A DNA stretch of 64,000 bases, from positions 168,179,266 to 168,243,265 of the forward strand of contig NC_133330.1 in assembly GCF_042186555.1 (NCBI RefSeq). The letters run 5' to 3'. Source of the DNA: Aquarana catesbeiana (Eukaryota; Chordata; Amphibia; Anura; Ranidae). Within the stretch, counting starts at the first letter, position 1. Each line of letters opens with the position of its first letter. A program made the translations under genes and the position numbers. Of the stretch, positions 53,820 to 64,000 are shown piece by piece. The notes below the pieces were generated by a model. That model was not told the origin of the DNA, searched no databases, and saw only the letters and a list, made by a program, of their open reading frames with translations.

Positions 53820-55756
53820 CCATTACATATAATAAACATTTTTACACAAATGTAACCCTTTGATTGCCCCACATGTTAACCCAGCCAGTGTATTTTATTA
53901 GCAGTGATCACTGTATTAGTGCCTCCGGGGATGTCAGAGGCAGTTATTCAGCTCCCACTAACTATCAGTGTCAAATTTACTGTCATCCTGCTATAAGTCA
54001 CTGATCGCCGCCATTACTAAAAAATATTATATATATTTTCATATTCGTGAAAGTTATAGCACCTACAATCAATATACACTTATTGGGCTTTTTCCCTTAC
54101 CAAAGAGAAGTAGCAGAATAAATTTTAGCCTAAATATACAAAGAAATTAAGATAGATAGATATAGATATATCAAAGTATAGGGAATGGCGCTGTGTTAGA
54201 ACTAAGAGTGTGGCTGTAAATTAAACAAATGCTCAAGTGTATAAAATAATTACTATTTAGAAGTGAAAAAATATTTTGGTATGATACAAAACTTCCACAA
54301 AAAAATCTATCCTTATTTTAGTGAAAACACCTTATTAAGTGGTAAAGAAAATATGCTACTATATGTGCAAAAAATACCGCAAATATTAAATATTAAAAAC
54401 AACATCATTATATAACATATATAAATCTTCACATTAATAAATATAAAGTGACAAGTGCCAGAAACAGTGGTTATCAAACCATAGTGCATTAATGTGCAAT
54501 AACCATTTGCAATAATAAATCAATAATAATGTGTCAAATCGCAACTATGTATCAAAGAAAAAAATCCCATATGCTGTTTGGTGCAAAAATGTTCATAACA
54601 GCAATATAATGTGCCGTGCAATCGTGCAAGAAATTCTTCTTTAATGGTAAAAAGCCGTGCTGTGATAACTGGTAGTCACCCCCCAATGTGGTTGCACTCA
54701 CCGGAGCACTCCACCCCTGCAGGGGTACGAGCGTGTGATGTTGGTCCTGTCACTCCGGTCGTGTGGGTGCCAATTTCCTTCCATGCGTCCCAATCCTACA
54801 GGCAGCTGCTTACATACAAGGAGGTGGGGACTTCCTGTCCCTTGATGTAGTAAAAGTCCCCACTGGGTATCCACTCCTCTGCCACCAAATCCAGCAAGGT
54901 CTTCTCCACGTCCTCCATTTGGCACCCACACGACCGGAGTGACAGGACCAACATCACATGCTCGTACCCCTGCAGGGGTGGAGTGCTCCGGTGAGTGCAA
55001 CCACATTGGGGGGTGACTACCAGTTATCACAGCACGGCTTTTTACCATTAAAGAAGAATTTCTTGCACGATTGCACGGCACATTATATTACTGTTATGAA
55101 CATTTTTGCACCAAACAGCATATGGGATTTTTTTCTTTCATACATAGTTGCGATTTGACACATTATTAATGATTTATTATTGCAAATGGTTATTGCACAT
55201 TAATGCACTATGGTTTGATAACCACGGTTTCTGGCACTTGTCTCTTTATATTTATTAATGTGAAGATTTATATATGTTATATAATGGTGTTGTTTTTAAT
55301 ATTTAATATTTGCGGTATTTTTTGCACATATAGTAGCATATTTTCTTTACCACTTAATAAGGTGTTTTCACTAAAATAAGGATAGATTTTTTTTTGTGGA
55401 AGTTTTGGATCATACCAAAATATTTTTTCACTTCTAAATAGTAATTATTTTATACACTTGAGCATTTGTTTAATTTACAGCCACACTCTTAGTTCTAACA
55501 CAGCGCCATTCCCTATACTTTGATTTTCAATTTTTGGGGGATCACTTGTGTCCCCTTCCCACATAGGGGGGCTGCAGGTGTATATTAGTCTGTAAGCGCG
55601 GATCTGTTGCTATATAGATAGATAGATATAGATATCTATCTATCTATCTATCTATCTAAAAATTTGGAAGTAGCATTAAAGTAGCCCAGTGCCGAATAGC
55701 AAAAAAAATGGCCTGGTCATGAATGGGGTAAAACCTTTCAGAGCTGAAGTGGTTAA
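53820..55756 (+). mobile_element. piggyBac-type 3' part, split by a palindrome
   Basis: It contains 'agcacctacaatcaatatac' and 'cctggtcatgaatggggtaa', and ends GAAGTGGTTAA at 55756, like copy 2 at 28090. The 5' part is missing. A palindromic element is inserted at 54170-55614 in a GATA-type microsatellite. Confidence 0.75.
54170..55614. mobile_element. Palindromic inverted dimer in a GATA microsatellite
   Basis: The left arm (54171-54771) and right arm (54921-55523) are reverse complements, with a 149-bp unique spacer between them and about 90 bp of unpaired sequence beyond the right arm. The 20-mer AGATAGATAGATATAGATAT is present at both 54150-54169 and 55615-55634, a probable target duplication, though the simple repeat makes this less certain. 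Arms are noncoding. The design is the same as 15815-17157, although no hammerhead-like motif is seen here. Confidence 0.8.
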
Positions 55757-56095
55757 AGTGGAAGTCCAGTCAAAAATGAAAAATTTTCTATTATTTATAT
55801 GTAAAATATCTTTATCATTATTCATTTTCTGTATAGCGGTTTGTGTTGCTTAGAAAGTCTAATCAAAGCTAGACAATCAGCGTCTTCCTGTTCTTCAGGG
55901 ACAACCTTACGTCCTTATTTATGAATTCTGCATTGGGGCCTCTCATTTCCTGAAAACATTGTCCTTCTCTTCTACATGCCCATCCTTTTTAGACAGACAT
56001 GCCTAGACCTGCCCAGCCCCACCCCCATCCCTCCTCTCCTCCTCAGATCTCCTCAAAAAAGAAACTTGAGGAGAAAGCCTAAGCTGCCCCTATAG
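55753..56095. mobile_element. TTAA-type MITE, left end
   Basis: TTAAAGTGGAAGTCCAGTC begins at the very TTAA that ends the piggyBac element, so the two share a target site. The right end is not defined. Confidence 0.5.
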
Positions 56096-56285
56096 AAGTG
56101 GGATTTTTAGGGGAGACAATGACATCTGTATAGCAAGGTAAGCACAAAATCATTGGAATTCGTTTAAAAATTAAATTTATTAATACAAAAATATAGTATA
56201 TAATATCATATAAGATCACAAGGTTTACACAAAATTCGTGATTAATACTAAGATGTACTATTGCACAAGATGCTTGGATATGCTG

Positions 56286-56329
56286 AAGGCCGACATGTTT
56301 CGCAGTTTCCTGCTTCTTCAAGGGGGTCG
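56286..56329 (-). ncRNA. Hammerhead-like motif, left copy of palindrome 2
   Basis: TTGAAGA (C3 to U, position 7 A), A, stem II GCAG-GAAA-CTGC, GAAAC, AT loop, GT, C. Stem I pairing is weak here (two G-C pairs, then a mismatch). Partner motif would be off the window. Confidence 0.45.
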
Positions 56330-57229
56330 CATGCATCTGTAGATTCATCTAAATTGCATAGAAAAACATTAGAACCATGGTTTATTCAATACATATCCAA
56401 TATGTGTTTCCCTAGAAACGTGTGAGTGCTTACCCAATCTGAGATTGCAAGTGCTTTAAAAAGACGTGTATAGCGAAAATTCACAATCGGGGCCCAGTTA
56501 GCAATATCAGCCAACCGAGATAGTTACCCTGTGGAAGCCAGATCCGTAAGGGTTGGATAGTGGGATGTCGGATCATGCAGTGGCCAAGATATCAAAAAAG
56601 TATTCCCAGTGCCATTAATCTAAAAATAAAAAGTTAATTTCCACAAATTCTATTTGTTTAATATAAGTAGGTCAGTAGTGGAGTACTAATAACACTAGCC
56701 CCCTAACCCACTATACCCGTAATTTCACAGTAGTCACGGGTGGTCCATGGTGTGGATCACTAGTGACCAAACACGGGCCGCCAGTGGCACTCAGCGAGAA
56801 CATAGTTACTGCATAAAGTTAAATTGATTCTATCTATCTATATCTCTTTTTTATCATATTAGTAAGATAAGGCACTAGTAACTTAATTAAATCGGAATAT
56901 ATCCACAGAAATCTATATATTTATATAATACTGATAGTGGGCCATACATCGCAACAAAGGTGATGAGGCACCGAAGATTTAACATAGCAGCCTATATAAT
57001 ATGAAGGTACAGAAAGTCTATGGCAGTGTACAACTGTGATTGGAGGACAAACCCATATTATTATATTGGGATCTTTGCTCTTATAGATAATAAGTCTATA
57101 GTGGCATTTTCTAGCCTGCCTAGTCAGGCAGATAAATGGGTCAGGTAGCATATCAACTAAGGTATGTAAAACTGCTCTAATTGTATAATATAAAAAGAGA
57201 GGTACAGCCCATTACCTGTAGGGATCCTG

Positions 57230-57430
57230 ATAAATCGCGGCTTCACATCGGAGGAGCTCACACCCGCTGTGTGATGCATTCGCTATCTCAGGTGAGTGAC
57301 AGTGAGAGCGCTCACAGCGTCCGGAAGTAAAGGGTCCGCGATGACCCCTGACTTTACTTCCGGAGCGGGGGCCCCTGCATGGCACATGCGCTAGGAGGCC
57401 TGAAACGGCCAGCGTCGCGTCCGCGCCCAC
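57230..57430 (-). promoter_or_regulatory. GC-rich terminal segment of the left Penelope copy
   Basis: Contains inverted 'ctttacttccgga' blocks (57320-57365) and many CpGs. Its mirror copy is at 63480-63700. Likely the promoter part of the terminal repeat; inference from composition. Confidence 0.4.
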
Positions 57431-57796
57431 AACGCACAGAGATATGTGCGAAGGGAGTGAAGTGCAGATTCCATACCCTCCACCAGGGGCGCACGAACAG
57501 TACCACTAATGTCCTAATCCCAGGAAGCTAAATCACTGAGCCCAGAGTGTGAAGCGCCACACCGTCATTACAGCACCAGCACTTTCAGAGAAAGGAAAAG
57601 AAAAAGTGAAGAACAAGTACCAAAAAAATTTTTTTTTTTTTAAAATAAATAACCAAACATTAACAAATGATTTTACATAAGTATCCAAATATCCACTGGT
57701 TATACTACATAAATACAAAATAATACAGACACGGGGAATGGGAGGGGTTTTTTTTGATAAATAGAACAGGGATGTGGAGGGGGGAAAAAGAAGAAA

Positions 57797-57830
57797 AAAA
57801 AAAAAAAAAAAAAACAAAAAAAAACACAGG
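57797..57830. repeat. A-rich run
   Basis: Mostly A with a few C, facing the T-rich run at 62380-62410 in the mirror copy. Confidence 0.8.
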
Positions 57831-58156
57831 GGCAAGAACTATAGGAAATTGCCACTTAAATCTTATAAAAAACGTTACAGCCCACAAGGAGAGATGTAAA
57901 TTTAATTGGATATATGATAGTACGTCCACTTAGCAATAGAACAGATATAGATAGGTATATACCCAAATATAGCAGAACTCGCAGTCAGGATATGAACATT
58001 GTATTTACATTAATCATACCTTATTATGACCGGTAAGTGGACAGGGAAACGAGATAAAGAATTTTTAAAAAGGATATCGCGATGATAAAGGAGCACAACC
58101 TTATATCACAATGATATGTTCTAGTTGGTAAATTAGATCATATACCCCCTATATGA

Positions 58157-59294
58157 TTATAGAAATGGTTTAAATGACAGGGCAGTATTGAGTCCCGGTG
58201 CATAGGTGGCTCTTTGGTTGAAGATCCATCTGGCTTCTTGTTTAAGGATTCTTTTGTCAAAATCCCCTCCTCTCTCGGATTCAGGTATCACCTCCAATGC
58301 GAAGAATGATATATATGTTGGATCATAACTATGATTTAATCCAACATGCTTACATATTGGGGTGTATAGTAAACCCACATCAAGATAATAGAGGTGATCC
58401 TGAATCCGTTTCGTCTTCCCAATATAGAATGCGCCACATAAGCACATTGCAAGGTAGACGATCCCAATAGTACTGCAGTCAGCATATGTTTTTGATTTAT
58501 GATACCCTCTTCTAGGTAGGGGGCAACCAGTGCCCTCCCTGATCCATGGGCATTGGTCGCAATTGCCACATTTAAATGTCCCCTTTCCACCTGCCGCTCC
58601 TGTTAAGGGAGCGGCAGGTGCAAAGTGACTATGCACCAGACTGTCCCTAATGGAACGAGGTCTCCTATAGGTGACTTGGTTTATTTGCCACATATTTGGA
58701 TATGACTGGGTCCTCTGATAGAAAGTGCCAGTTATTTGCCATCAGTTGCCAAAAAATATTTTGGTGTGCACTAAATGTTGTAATAAACTTAGTTGTAGAT
58801 TTAGTCTCTGATGTCTTTGTTCCAAAGATTAAAGATTCTCGTGTATGTGCTTTTGCCCTTTGGTATGCTTTTTTTAAAAGGACCTTCTTGCTATATCCTC
58901 TGAGGATGAGTCGTTCATATAGTGCTTTGGCTTCCTGATTAAAGTCCTCGTCCCTAGCACAGTTTCTGCGCAGTCTTAAATACTGACTGAATGGTATACT
59001 TCGTACTAGAGGACGGGGATGCGCTCTAGAATAATGCAGAATTGTATTGCCTGCTGTCTCTTTTCTATAAAGATTACTATATATGGATCCATCACTATTC
59101 AAAAAGAGACGCAGGTCTAAGAAAGCGATACTTTTGGTATCTGACTGTATTGTGAATTTGAGGTTGAAACGGTTATTATTAGATATGCATGTCATAAATT
59201 CAGAAAGTTCTAGAGCGGAGCCTGTCCAGACGAGCACCAAACAGGGCTCGCTCCCACCCCCCCCAAGTACAGGTTGGCATACGATGGGGCACAT
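58157..59294 (-). pseudogene. Penelope reverse transcriptase C-terminal part and GIY-YIG domain, left copy
   Basis: The frame from 59294 starts in VLVWTGSALELSEF, after a deletion that removed the FIDD-type box (junction near 59235). It continues KSIAFLDLRLFLNSDGSIY and RSIPFSQYLRLRRNCARD, and ends at 58665. The next frame (58693-58157) has the Cys-rich linker (CGNCDQCPW) and VYLAMCLCGAFYIGKTKR, the GIY-YIG core with the catalytic-type GxxYIG spacing, then KHVGLNHSYDPTYISFFALE and a C-terminal FNQRATYAPGLNTAL. The two frames overlap with a shift near 58680. Right-copy counterparts lie at 60746-62061. Confidence 0.85.
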
Positions 59295-59606
59295 GATGTC
59301 CCCATCGATACCCCCTGTACCTGGAGGTAGGTGGAGCCGTTAAACAGGAACATGTTGGTGGTGGGGATATGTTCAAGGAGTGTCGTAATAAACAGTTTCC
59401 AATCATTTTTGTCTTATTCTTTAAGGAATGCTGCGACAGTTTCAACTCCTTTTTTGTGAGGGATGCTGGAATATAAAAGTTTAATGTCTATTGCAGCCAA
59501 TAGGGACTTACAGTGCCCCCAGGAACTATTTTAGCTGCAATAGACATTGAAGCTTTATATTCCAGCATCCCTCACAAAAAAGGAGTTGAAACTGTCGCAG
59601 CATTCC

Positions 59607-60745
59607 TTAACCACTTCCCGCCCAGCCTATAGCAGATTGACGGCCGGGCGGTGGTTCCGTTATCCTGACTGGGCGTCATATGACGTCCAGCAGGATGACA
59701 TGCCGCCGCGCAACCGTGGGGGCGCGCATCGTGGAGCGTTGTGTCAGCCTGACACACCGCTCTTGGAAAAAAGCCTCCGGCGGAGGCTCTTTACCACGTG
59801 ATCAGCTGTGTCCAATCACGGCTGATCACGATGTCAATAGGAAGAGCTGTTGATTGGCTTTTCCTCACTCACGTCTGACAGGCGCGAATAGAGGAGAGCC
59901 AGCTCTCCTGACAGGGGGGGTCTGCGCTGATTGTTTATCAGCGCAGCCCCCCCTCAGATGACAACACTGGACCCCCAGGGACGCCACTAGGACCACCAGG
60001 GAAGGGGGCAACATGTGGATGGCCAGGTATGTACCCCATGGCCATCCACATGTGCCCAATCTGTGCCAATCAGTGCCCACAAATGGCCACTGATTGGCAC
60101 CATTATATTTCAGTTCTGCCCAGCAATGCCACCAGTGTAATCAGTGCCACCAGTGTCATCAGTGCCCATCTGTGCCCACCTATCAGTGCCCATCCGTGCT
60201 ACCCATAAGTACCCATCCGTGCTACCCATAAGTACCCATCAGTGCCACCGATAAGTACCAATCAATGCCACCTACGAGTGCCCATCGGTGCCATCTATGA
60301 GTGCCCATCAGTGCCGCATACCAGTGCAACCCATCAGTGCCGCCTATCAGTGCCCGTCAGTGCCGCCGTGTCAGTGCCCGTCAGTGCCGCCGTGTCAGTG
60401 CCCGTCAGTGCCGCCGTGTCAGTGCCCGTCAGTGCCGCCGTGTCAGTGCCCTCATTGAAGAAGAAAACGTACTTATTTACAAAAAATTTTAACAGAAACA
60501 AAGAAAAACTTGTTTTTTTTCAAAATTTTCAGTCTTTTTTTATTTGTTGCGCAAAAAATAAAAACCACAGAGGTGATCAAATATCACCAAAAGAAAGCTC
60601 TATTTGTGGGAACAAAATGATAAAAAATGTGTTTGGGTACAGTGTAGCATGACCACGCAATTGTCATTCAAATTGCGACAGCGCTGAAAGCTGAAAACTG
60701 GCCTGGGCGGGAAGGTGTCCAAGTGCCTGGTATTGAAGTGGTTAA
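59607..60745 (+). mobile_element. Non-autonomous piggyBac element near the palindrome apex
   Basis: TTAA at 59607-59610 and 60742-60745; ends TTAACCACTTCCCGCCC and TTGAAGTGGTTAA. Without it the host sequence 'gcattcc-TTAA-agaaca' is continuous and mirrors 59418-59427. A GC-rich 5' half, a tandem region (60110-60450) and an AT-rich 3' half that shares 'aaaagaaagctctatttgtg' with copy 2. No transposase. Confidence 0.88.
60110..60452. repeat. CAGTGCC-type minisatellite within the piggyBac element
   Basis: Many 'cagtgccc' and 'cagtgccacc' repeats, then a 24-bp unit (starting CAGTGCCGCCGTGTCAGTGC) repeated about four times at 60357-60452. The open frames here simply follow the repeat. Confidence 0.85.
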
Positions 60746-62061
60746 AGAACAAGACAAAAATGATTGGAAACTATGTCAGTTTATTACGACACTCCTTGAA
60801 CATATCCTCACCACCAACATGTTCCTGTTTAACGGCTCCACCTACCTCCAGGTACAGGGGGTATCGATGGGGACATCATGTGCCCCATGGTATGCCAACC
60901 TGTACCTGGGGGGGAGGGAGCGAGCCCTGTTTTCAGATGACGGCGCTGCGATACACCTTCGCCACATTTTATTGTGGCGAAGGTTTATCAATGATGTGCA
61001 GCTCGTCTGGACAGGCTCCGCTCTAGAACTTTCTGAATTTGTGACATACATATCTAATAACAGTTTCAACCTCAAATTCACAATACAGTCAGATACCAAA
61101 AGTATCGCTTTCTTAGACCTGCGTCTCTTTTTTGAATAGTGATGGATCCATATATAGTAATCTTTATAGAAAAGAGACAGCAGGCAATACAATTCTGCAT
61201 TATTCTAGTGCGCATCCCCGTCCTCTAGTACGAAGTATACCATTCAGTCAGTATTTAAGACTGCGCAGAAACTGTGCTAGTGACGAGGACTTTAATCAGG
61301 AAGCCAAAGCACTATATGAACGACTCATCCTCAGAGGATATAGCAAGAAGGTCCTTAAAAAAGCATACCAAAAGGGCAAAAGCACATACACGAGAATCTT
61401 TAATCTTTGGAACAAAGACATCAGAGACTAAATCTACAACTAAGTTTATTACAACATTTAGTGCATACCAAAATATTTTTCGCCAACTGATGGCAAATAA
61501 CTGGCACTTTCTATCAGAGGACCCAGTCATATCCAAATATGTGGCAAATAAACCAAAAGTCACCTATAGGAGACCTCGTTCCATTAGGGACAGTCTGGTG
61601 CATAGTCACTTTGCACCTGCCGCTCCCTTAACAGGAGCGGCAGGTGGAAAGGGGACATTTAAATGTGGCAATTGCGACCAATGCCCATGGATGAGGGAGG
61701 TATTATAAATCAAAAACATATGCTGACTGCAGTACTATTGGGATCGTCTACCTTGCAATGTGCTTATGTGGCGCATTCTATATTGGGAAGACGAAACGCC
61801 CATTTGCGAAACGGATTTAGGATCACCTCTTATCTTGATTCGGGTTTACTATACACCCCAATATGTAAGCATGTTGGATTAAATCATAGTTATGATCCAA
61901 CATATATATCATTCTTCGCATTGGAGGTGATACCTGAATCCGAGAGAGGAGGGGATTTTGACAAAAGAATCCTTAAACAAGAAGCCAGATGGATCTTCAA
62001 CCAAAGAGCCACCTATGCACCGGGACTCAATACTGCCCTGTCATTTAAACCATTTCTATAA
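60746..62061 (+). pseudogene. Penelope reverse transcriptase and GIY-YIG domain, right copy
   Basis: It reads FITTLLEHILTTNMFLFNGS, QGVSMGTSCAPWYANLYLGG (reverse transcriptase motif B-type block) and WRRFINDVQLVWTG, where the catalytic FIDD box is FIND, so the first Asp is Asn. FLDLRLFF, the RSIPFSQYLRLRRNC block, the Cys linker and the GIY-YIG region follow, with several frame changes (near 61130, 61350 and 61700). It retains the segment deleted from the left copy. Within that segment is the hairpin CCTTCGCCACA/TGTGGCGAAGG (60957-60984). Confidence 0.85.
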
Positions 62062-62523
62062 TCATATTGGGGGTATATGATCTAATTTACCAACTAGAAC
62101 AAATCATTGTGATATAAGGTTGTGCTCCTTTATCATCGCGATATCCTTTGCAAAAAATTCTTTATCTCGTTTCCCTGTCATAATAAGGTATGATTAATGT
62201 AAATACAATGTTCATATCCTGACTGCGAGTTCTGCTATATTTGGGTATATACCTATCTATATCTGTTCTATTGCTAAGTGGACGTACTAACATATATCCA
62301 ATTAAGTTTACATCTCTCCTTGTGGGCTGTAACGTTTTTTATAAGATTTAAGTGGCAATTTCCTATAGTTCTTCCCCCTGTTTTTTTTTGTTTTTTTTTT
62401 TCTTCTTTTTCCCCCTCCACATCCCTGTTCTATTTATCAAAAAAAAAAACCCCTCCCATTCCCCGTGTCTGTATTATTTTGTATTTATGTAGTATAACCA
62501 GTTTACATAAGTATAAGTATATA

Positions 62524-63250
62524 CCGTATTTATCGGCGTATAACACGCACTTTTTTCCCCTTAAAATCAGGGGAAAGTCGCAGGTGCGTGTTATATGCCG
62601 ATCCCCGCCGATCCCGAGCTGTCACATTTTCAAAATCGCAGACTGCGATTTGAAAATGGCGCCGCCGGAGCCGAAGTACACAGAGCCGGTCCTCGGCTCT
62701 TTCCGGCGGCTCTCAATTACTTTCGGCTCCACTCGTAGTCCCGAGCGGAGCTATCCGAACCTACTCGGATAGCTCCACTCGGGACTACGAGTGGAGCCGA
62801 AAGTAAACGAGAGCCGCCGGAAAGAGCCGAGGACCGGCTCTGTGTACTTCGGCGCTGGCGGCGCCATTTTCAAATCGCGGACCGCGATTTTGAAGCCCTG
62901 GAAGCAGGGACAGGGGATCCCAGGCTGCACTGGGGCAAGGCTGCACTGGGGAAGGCTGCACTGGGGAAGGCTGCACTGGGGAAGGCTGCACTGGGGAAGG
63001 CTGCACTGGGGAAGGCTGCACTGGGGAAGGCTGCACTGGGGAAGGCTGCACTGGGGAAGGCTGCACTGACAAGGCTGCACTGACAAGGCTGCACTGACAA
63101 GGCTGCACTGACAAGGCTGCAATGAAGGGCATTTAAATGTAAGTTTTTTTCCCTTCAACTTCCCTCCTAAAAGTTTTTTTTCCTTAAAATTCCCTCCTAA
63201 ATTGGGGTGCGTGTTATACGCCGGTGCGTGTTATACGCCGATAAATACGG
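62524..63250. mobile_element. MITE with TA target site, long hairpin and minisatellite
   Basis: Terminal inverted repeats CCGTATTTATCGGCGTATAA and TTATACGCCGATAAATACGG, flanked by TA (62522-62523 and 63251-63252). Inside, 62660-62755 and 62762-62865 are near-perfect reverse complements of about 100 bp, then a minisatellite at 62930-63120. The left Penelope copy lacks it at the corresponding position, so it inserted after the palindrome formed. The superfamily is not known to me. A related terminal fragment is at 9080-9157. Confidence 0.85.
62930..63122. repeat. 15-bp and 14-bp minisatellite
   Basis: About nine copies of CTGCACTGGGGAAGG are followed by about four of CTGCACTGACAAGG. Confidence 0.95.
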
Positions 63251-63479
63251 TACTTATGTAAAATCATTTGTTAATGTTTGGTTATTTATTTTTTGAAAAA
63301 GAAAATTTTTGGTACTTGTTCTTCGCTTTTTCTTTTCCTTTCTCTGAAAGTGCTGGTGCTGTAATGACGGTGTGGCGCTTCACACTCTGGGCTCAGTGAT
63401 TCAGCTTCCCAGGATTAGGACATTAGTGGTGGTGTTCGGGCGCCCCTGGTGGAGGGTAGGGAATCTGCACTTCACTCCC

Positions 63480-63700
63480 TTCGCACATATCTCTGTGCGT
63501 TGTGGGCGCGGACGTGACGCTGGCTGTTTCAGGCCTCCTAGCGCATGCGCCATGCAGGGGCCCCCGCTCCGGAAGTAAAGTCAGGGGTCATCGCGGACCC
63601 TTTACTTCCGGAGGGTTCATGCACACTTAAGGAGACGCTGTGAGCGCTCTCACCGTCACTCACCTGAGATAGCGAATGCATCACACAGCGATTGTGAGCG
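63480..63700 (+). promoter_or_regulatory. GC-rich terminal segment of the right Penelope copy
   Basis: Mirror of 57230-57430, with the 'ctttacttccgga' inverted pair. Possible promoter region. Confidence 0.4.
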
Positions 63701-64000
63701 CCTCTGATGTGAAGCCGCGATTTATCAGGATCCCCACAGGTAATGGGCTGTACCTCTCTTTTTATATTATACAATTAGAGCAGTTTTACATACCTTAGTT
63801 GATATGCTACCTGGCCCATTTATCTGCCTGGCTAGGCAGGCTAGAAAATGCCACTATAGACTTATTATCTATAAGAGCAAAGATCCCAATATAATAATAT
63901 GGGTTTGTCCTCCAATCACAGTTGTACACTGCCATAGACTTTCTGTACCTTCATATTATATAGGCTGCTATGTTAAATCTTCGGTGCCTCATCATCTTTG

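Larger units (their letters stand above)
53165..64000 (-). other. ndufa6: Part of ndufa6 intron 1
   Basis: From the acceptor of exon 2 to the right edge no segment resembles the expected first exon (N-terminus with the LYR-type helix). The intron is therefore longer than 10.8 kb. It is occupied by the elements listed separately. Confidence 0.75.
56096..64000. mobile_element. Head-to-head pair of Penelope-like elements, palindrome 2
   Basis: The left copy (minus, about 56100-59506) and right copy (plus, about 59524 to beyond the window) are reverse complements. For example 56955-56996 pairs with 63958-63999, and 59410-59488 with 59530-59606. The apex is about 59490-59530. The right copy contains two later insertions (59607-60745 and 62524-63250), and the left copy has a deletion in the reverse transcriptase. 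About 0.85 kb of the right copy's outer end must lie past 64000. GC-rich terminal parts at 57230-57430 and 63480-63700 may hold promoters. Confidence 0.85.

Noticed and set aside
54698..55081. 127-codon minus-strand frame with a plus-strand mirror at 54611-54850
   Set aside because: The shared N-terminal part is palindrome arm read twice. The remainder runs across the spacer. No domain.
60340..63120. Possible CRISPR arrays at the minisatellites
   Set aside because: The units are directly adjacent without unique spacers, and the surrounding genome is vertebrate.
62785..63158. Open frames of up to 135 codons with repeated Pro-Ser-Ala-Ala-Phe or Pro-Gln-Cys-Ser-Leu units
   Set aside because: They follow from the 15-bp minisatellite, which is open in several frames. 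There is no start context or conservation.

Overview
This window is repeat-dense vertebrate DNA, most likely from a frog (probably a ranid-like anuran). Two short coding exons on the minus strand identify the host locus as ndufa6, the LYR-family B14 accessory subunit of mitochondrial complex I. Exon 2 is at 53049-53164 and the terminal exon 3 at 29229-29360. They match the known protein family in sequence, splice signals and reading phase. Exon 1, with the LYR motif, is not visible and should lie beyond position 64000. Positions 29361-53048 are therefore one intron of about 23.7 kb, 53165-64000 is part of the preceding intron, and 1-29200 is downstream intergenic DNA. I found no other host gene.

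The rest is a nested stack of transposable elements. Positions 1-5589 hold a tandem repeat and a minus-strand piggyBac element with an internally deleted transposase. A probable solo LTR (6166-7368) sits in an older repeat. A hAT-like element with near-perfect 8-bp target duplications (9490-11832) was split by a CR1 LINE. At 15815-17157 a 1.3-kb palindrome is flanked by 14-bp direct repeats. A second, plus-strand piggyBac element (18416-28090) was split by a DIRS retrotransposon (about 22425-27674) whose RNase H/tyrosine recombinase frame is still open for 582 codons.

Inside the large ndufa6 intron there are Harbinger-like and TTAA-flanked MITEs, CR1 and Tx1/L1-like LINE pieces, and a head-to-head pair of Penelope-like elements (37081-46160). 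One arm of that pair was split by a second DIRS element (about 40303-46102), and that DIRS was itself hit by a LINE tail with a 12-bp target duplication. A CR1 copy (48790-51406) carries a tRNA-derived SINE and a TTAA MITE. The first ndufa6 intron, as far as it is visible, holds a piggyBac fragment with a palindromic insert (54170-55614) and a second, larger Penelope head-to-head palindrome (about 56100 to beyond 64000), with a non-autonomous piggyBac element near its apex.

The most interesting pattern is a hammerhead-ribozyme-like motif at seven sites in five different Penelope-type repeats: a CUGANGA-like box, one extra A, stem II, GAAAC, a two-base loop, GU, H, then a strand that usually pairs with the bases before the box. 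Four independent inverted-dimer palindromes are the other striking signal. Coding calls for mobile elements are mostly pseudogenes. All element boundaries were read by eye and are approximate unless a target duplication is given.
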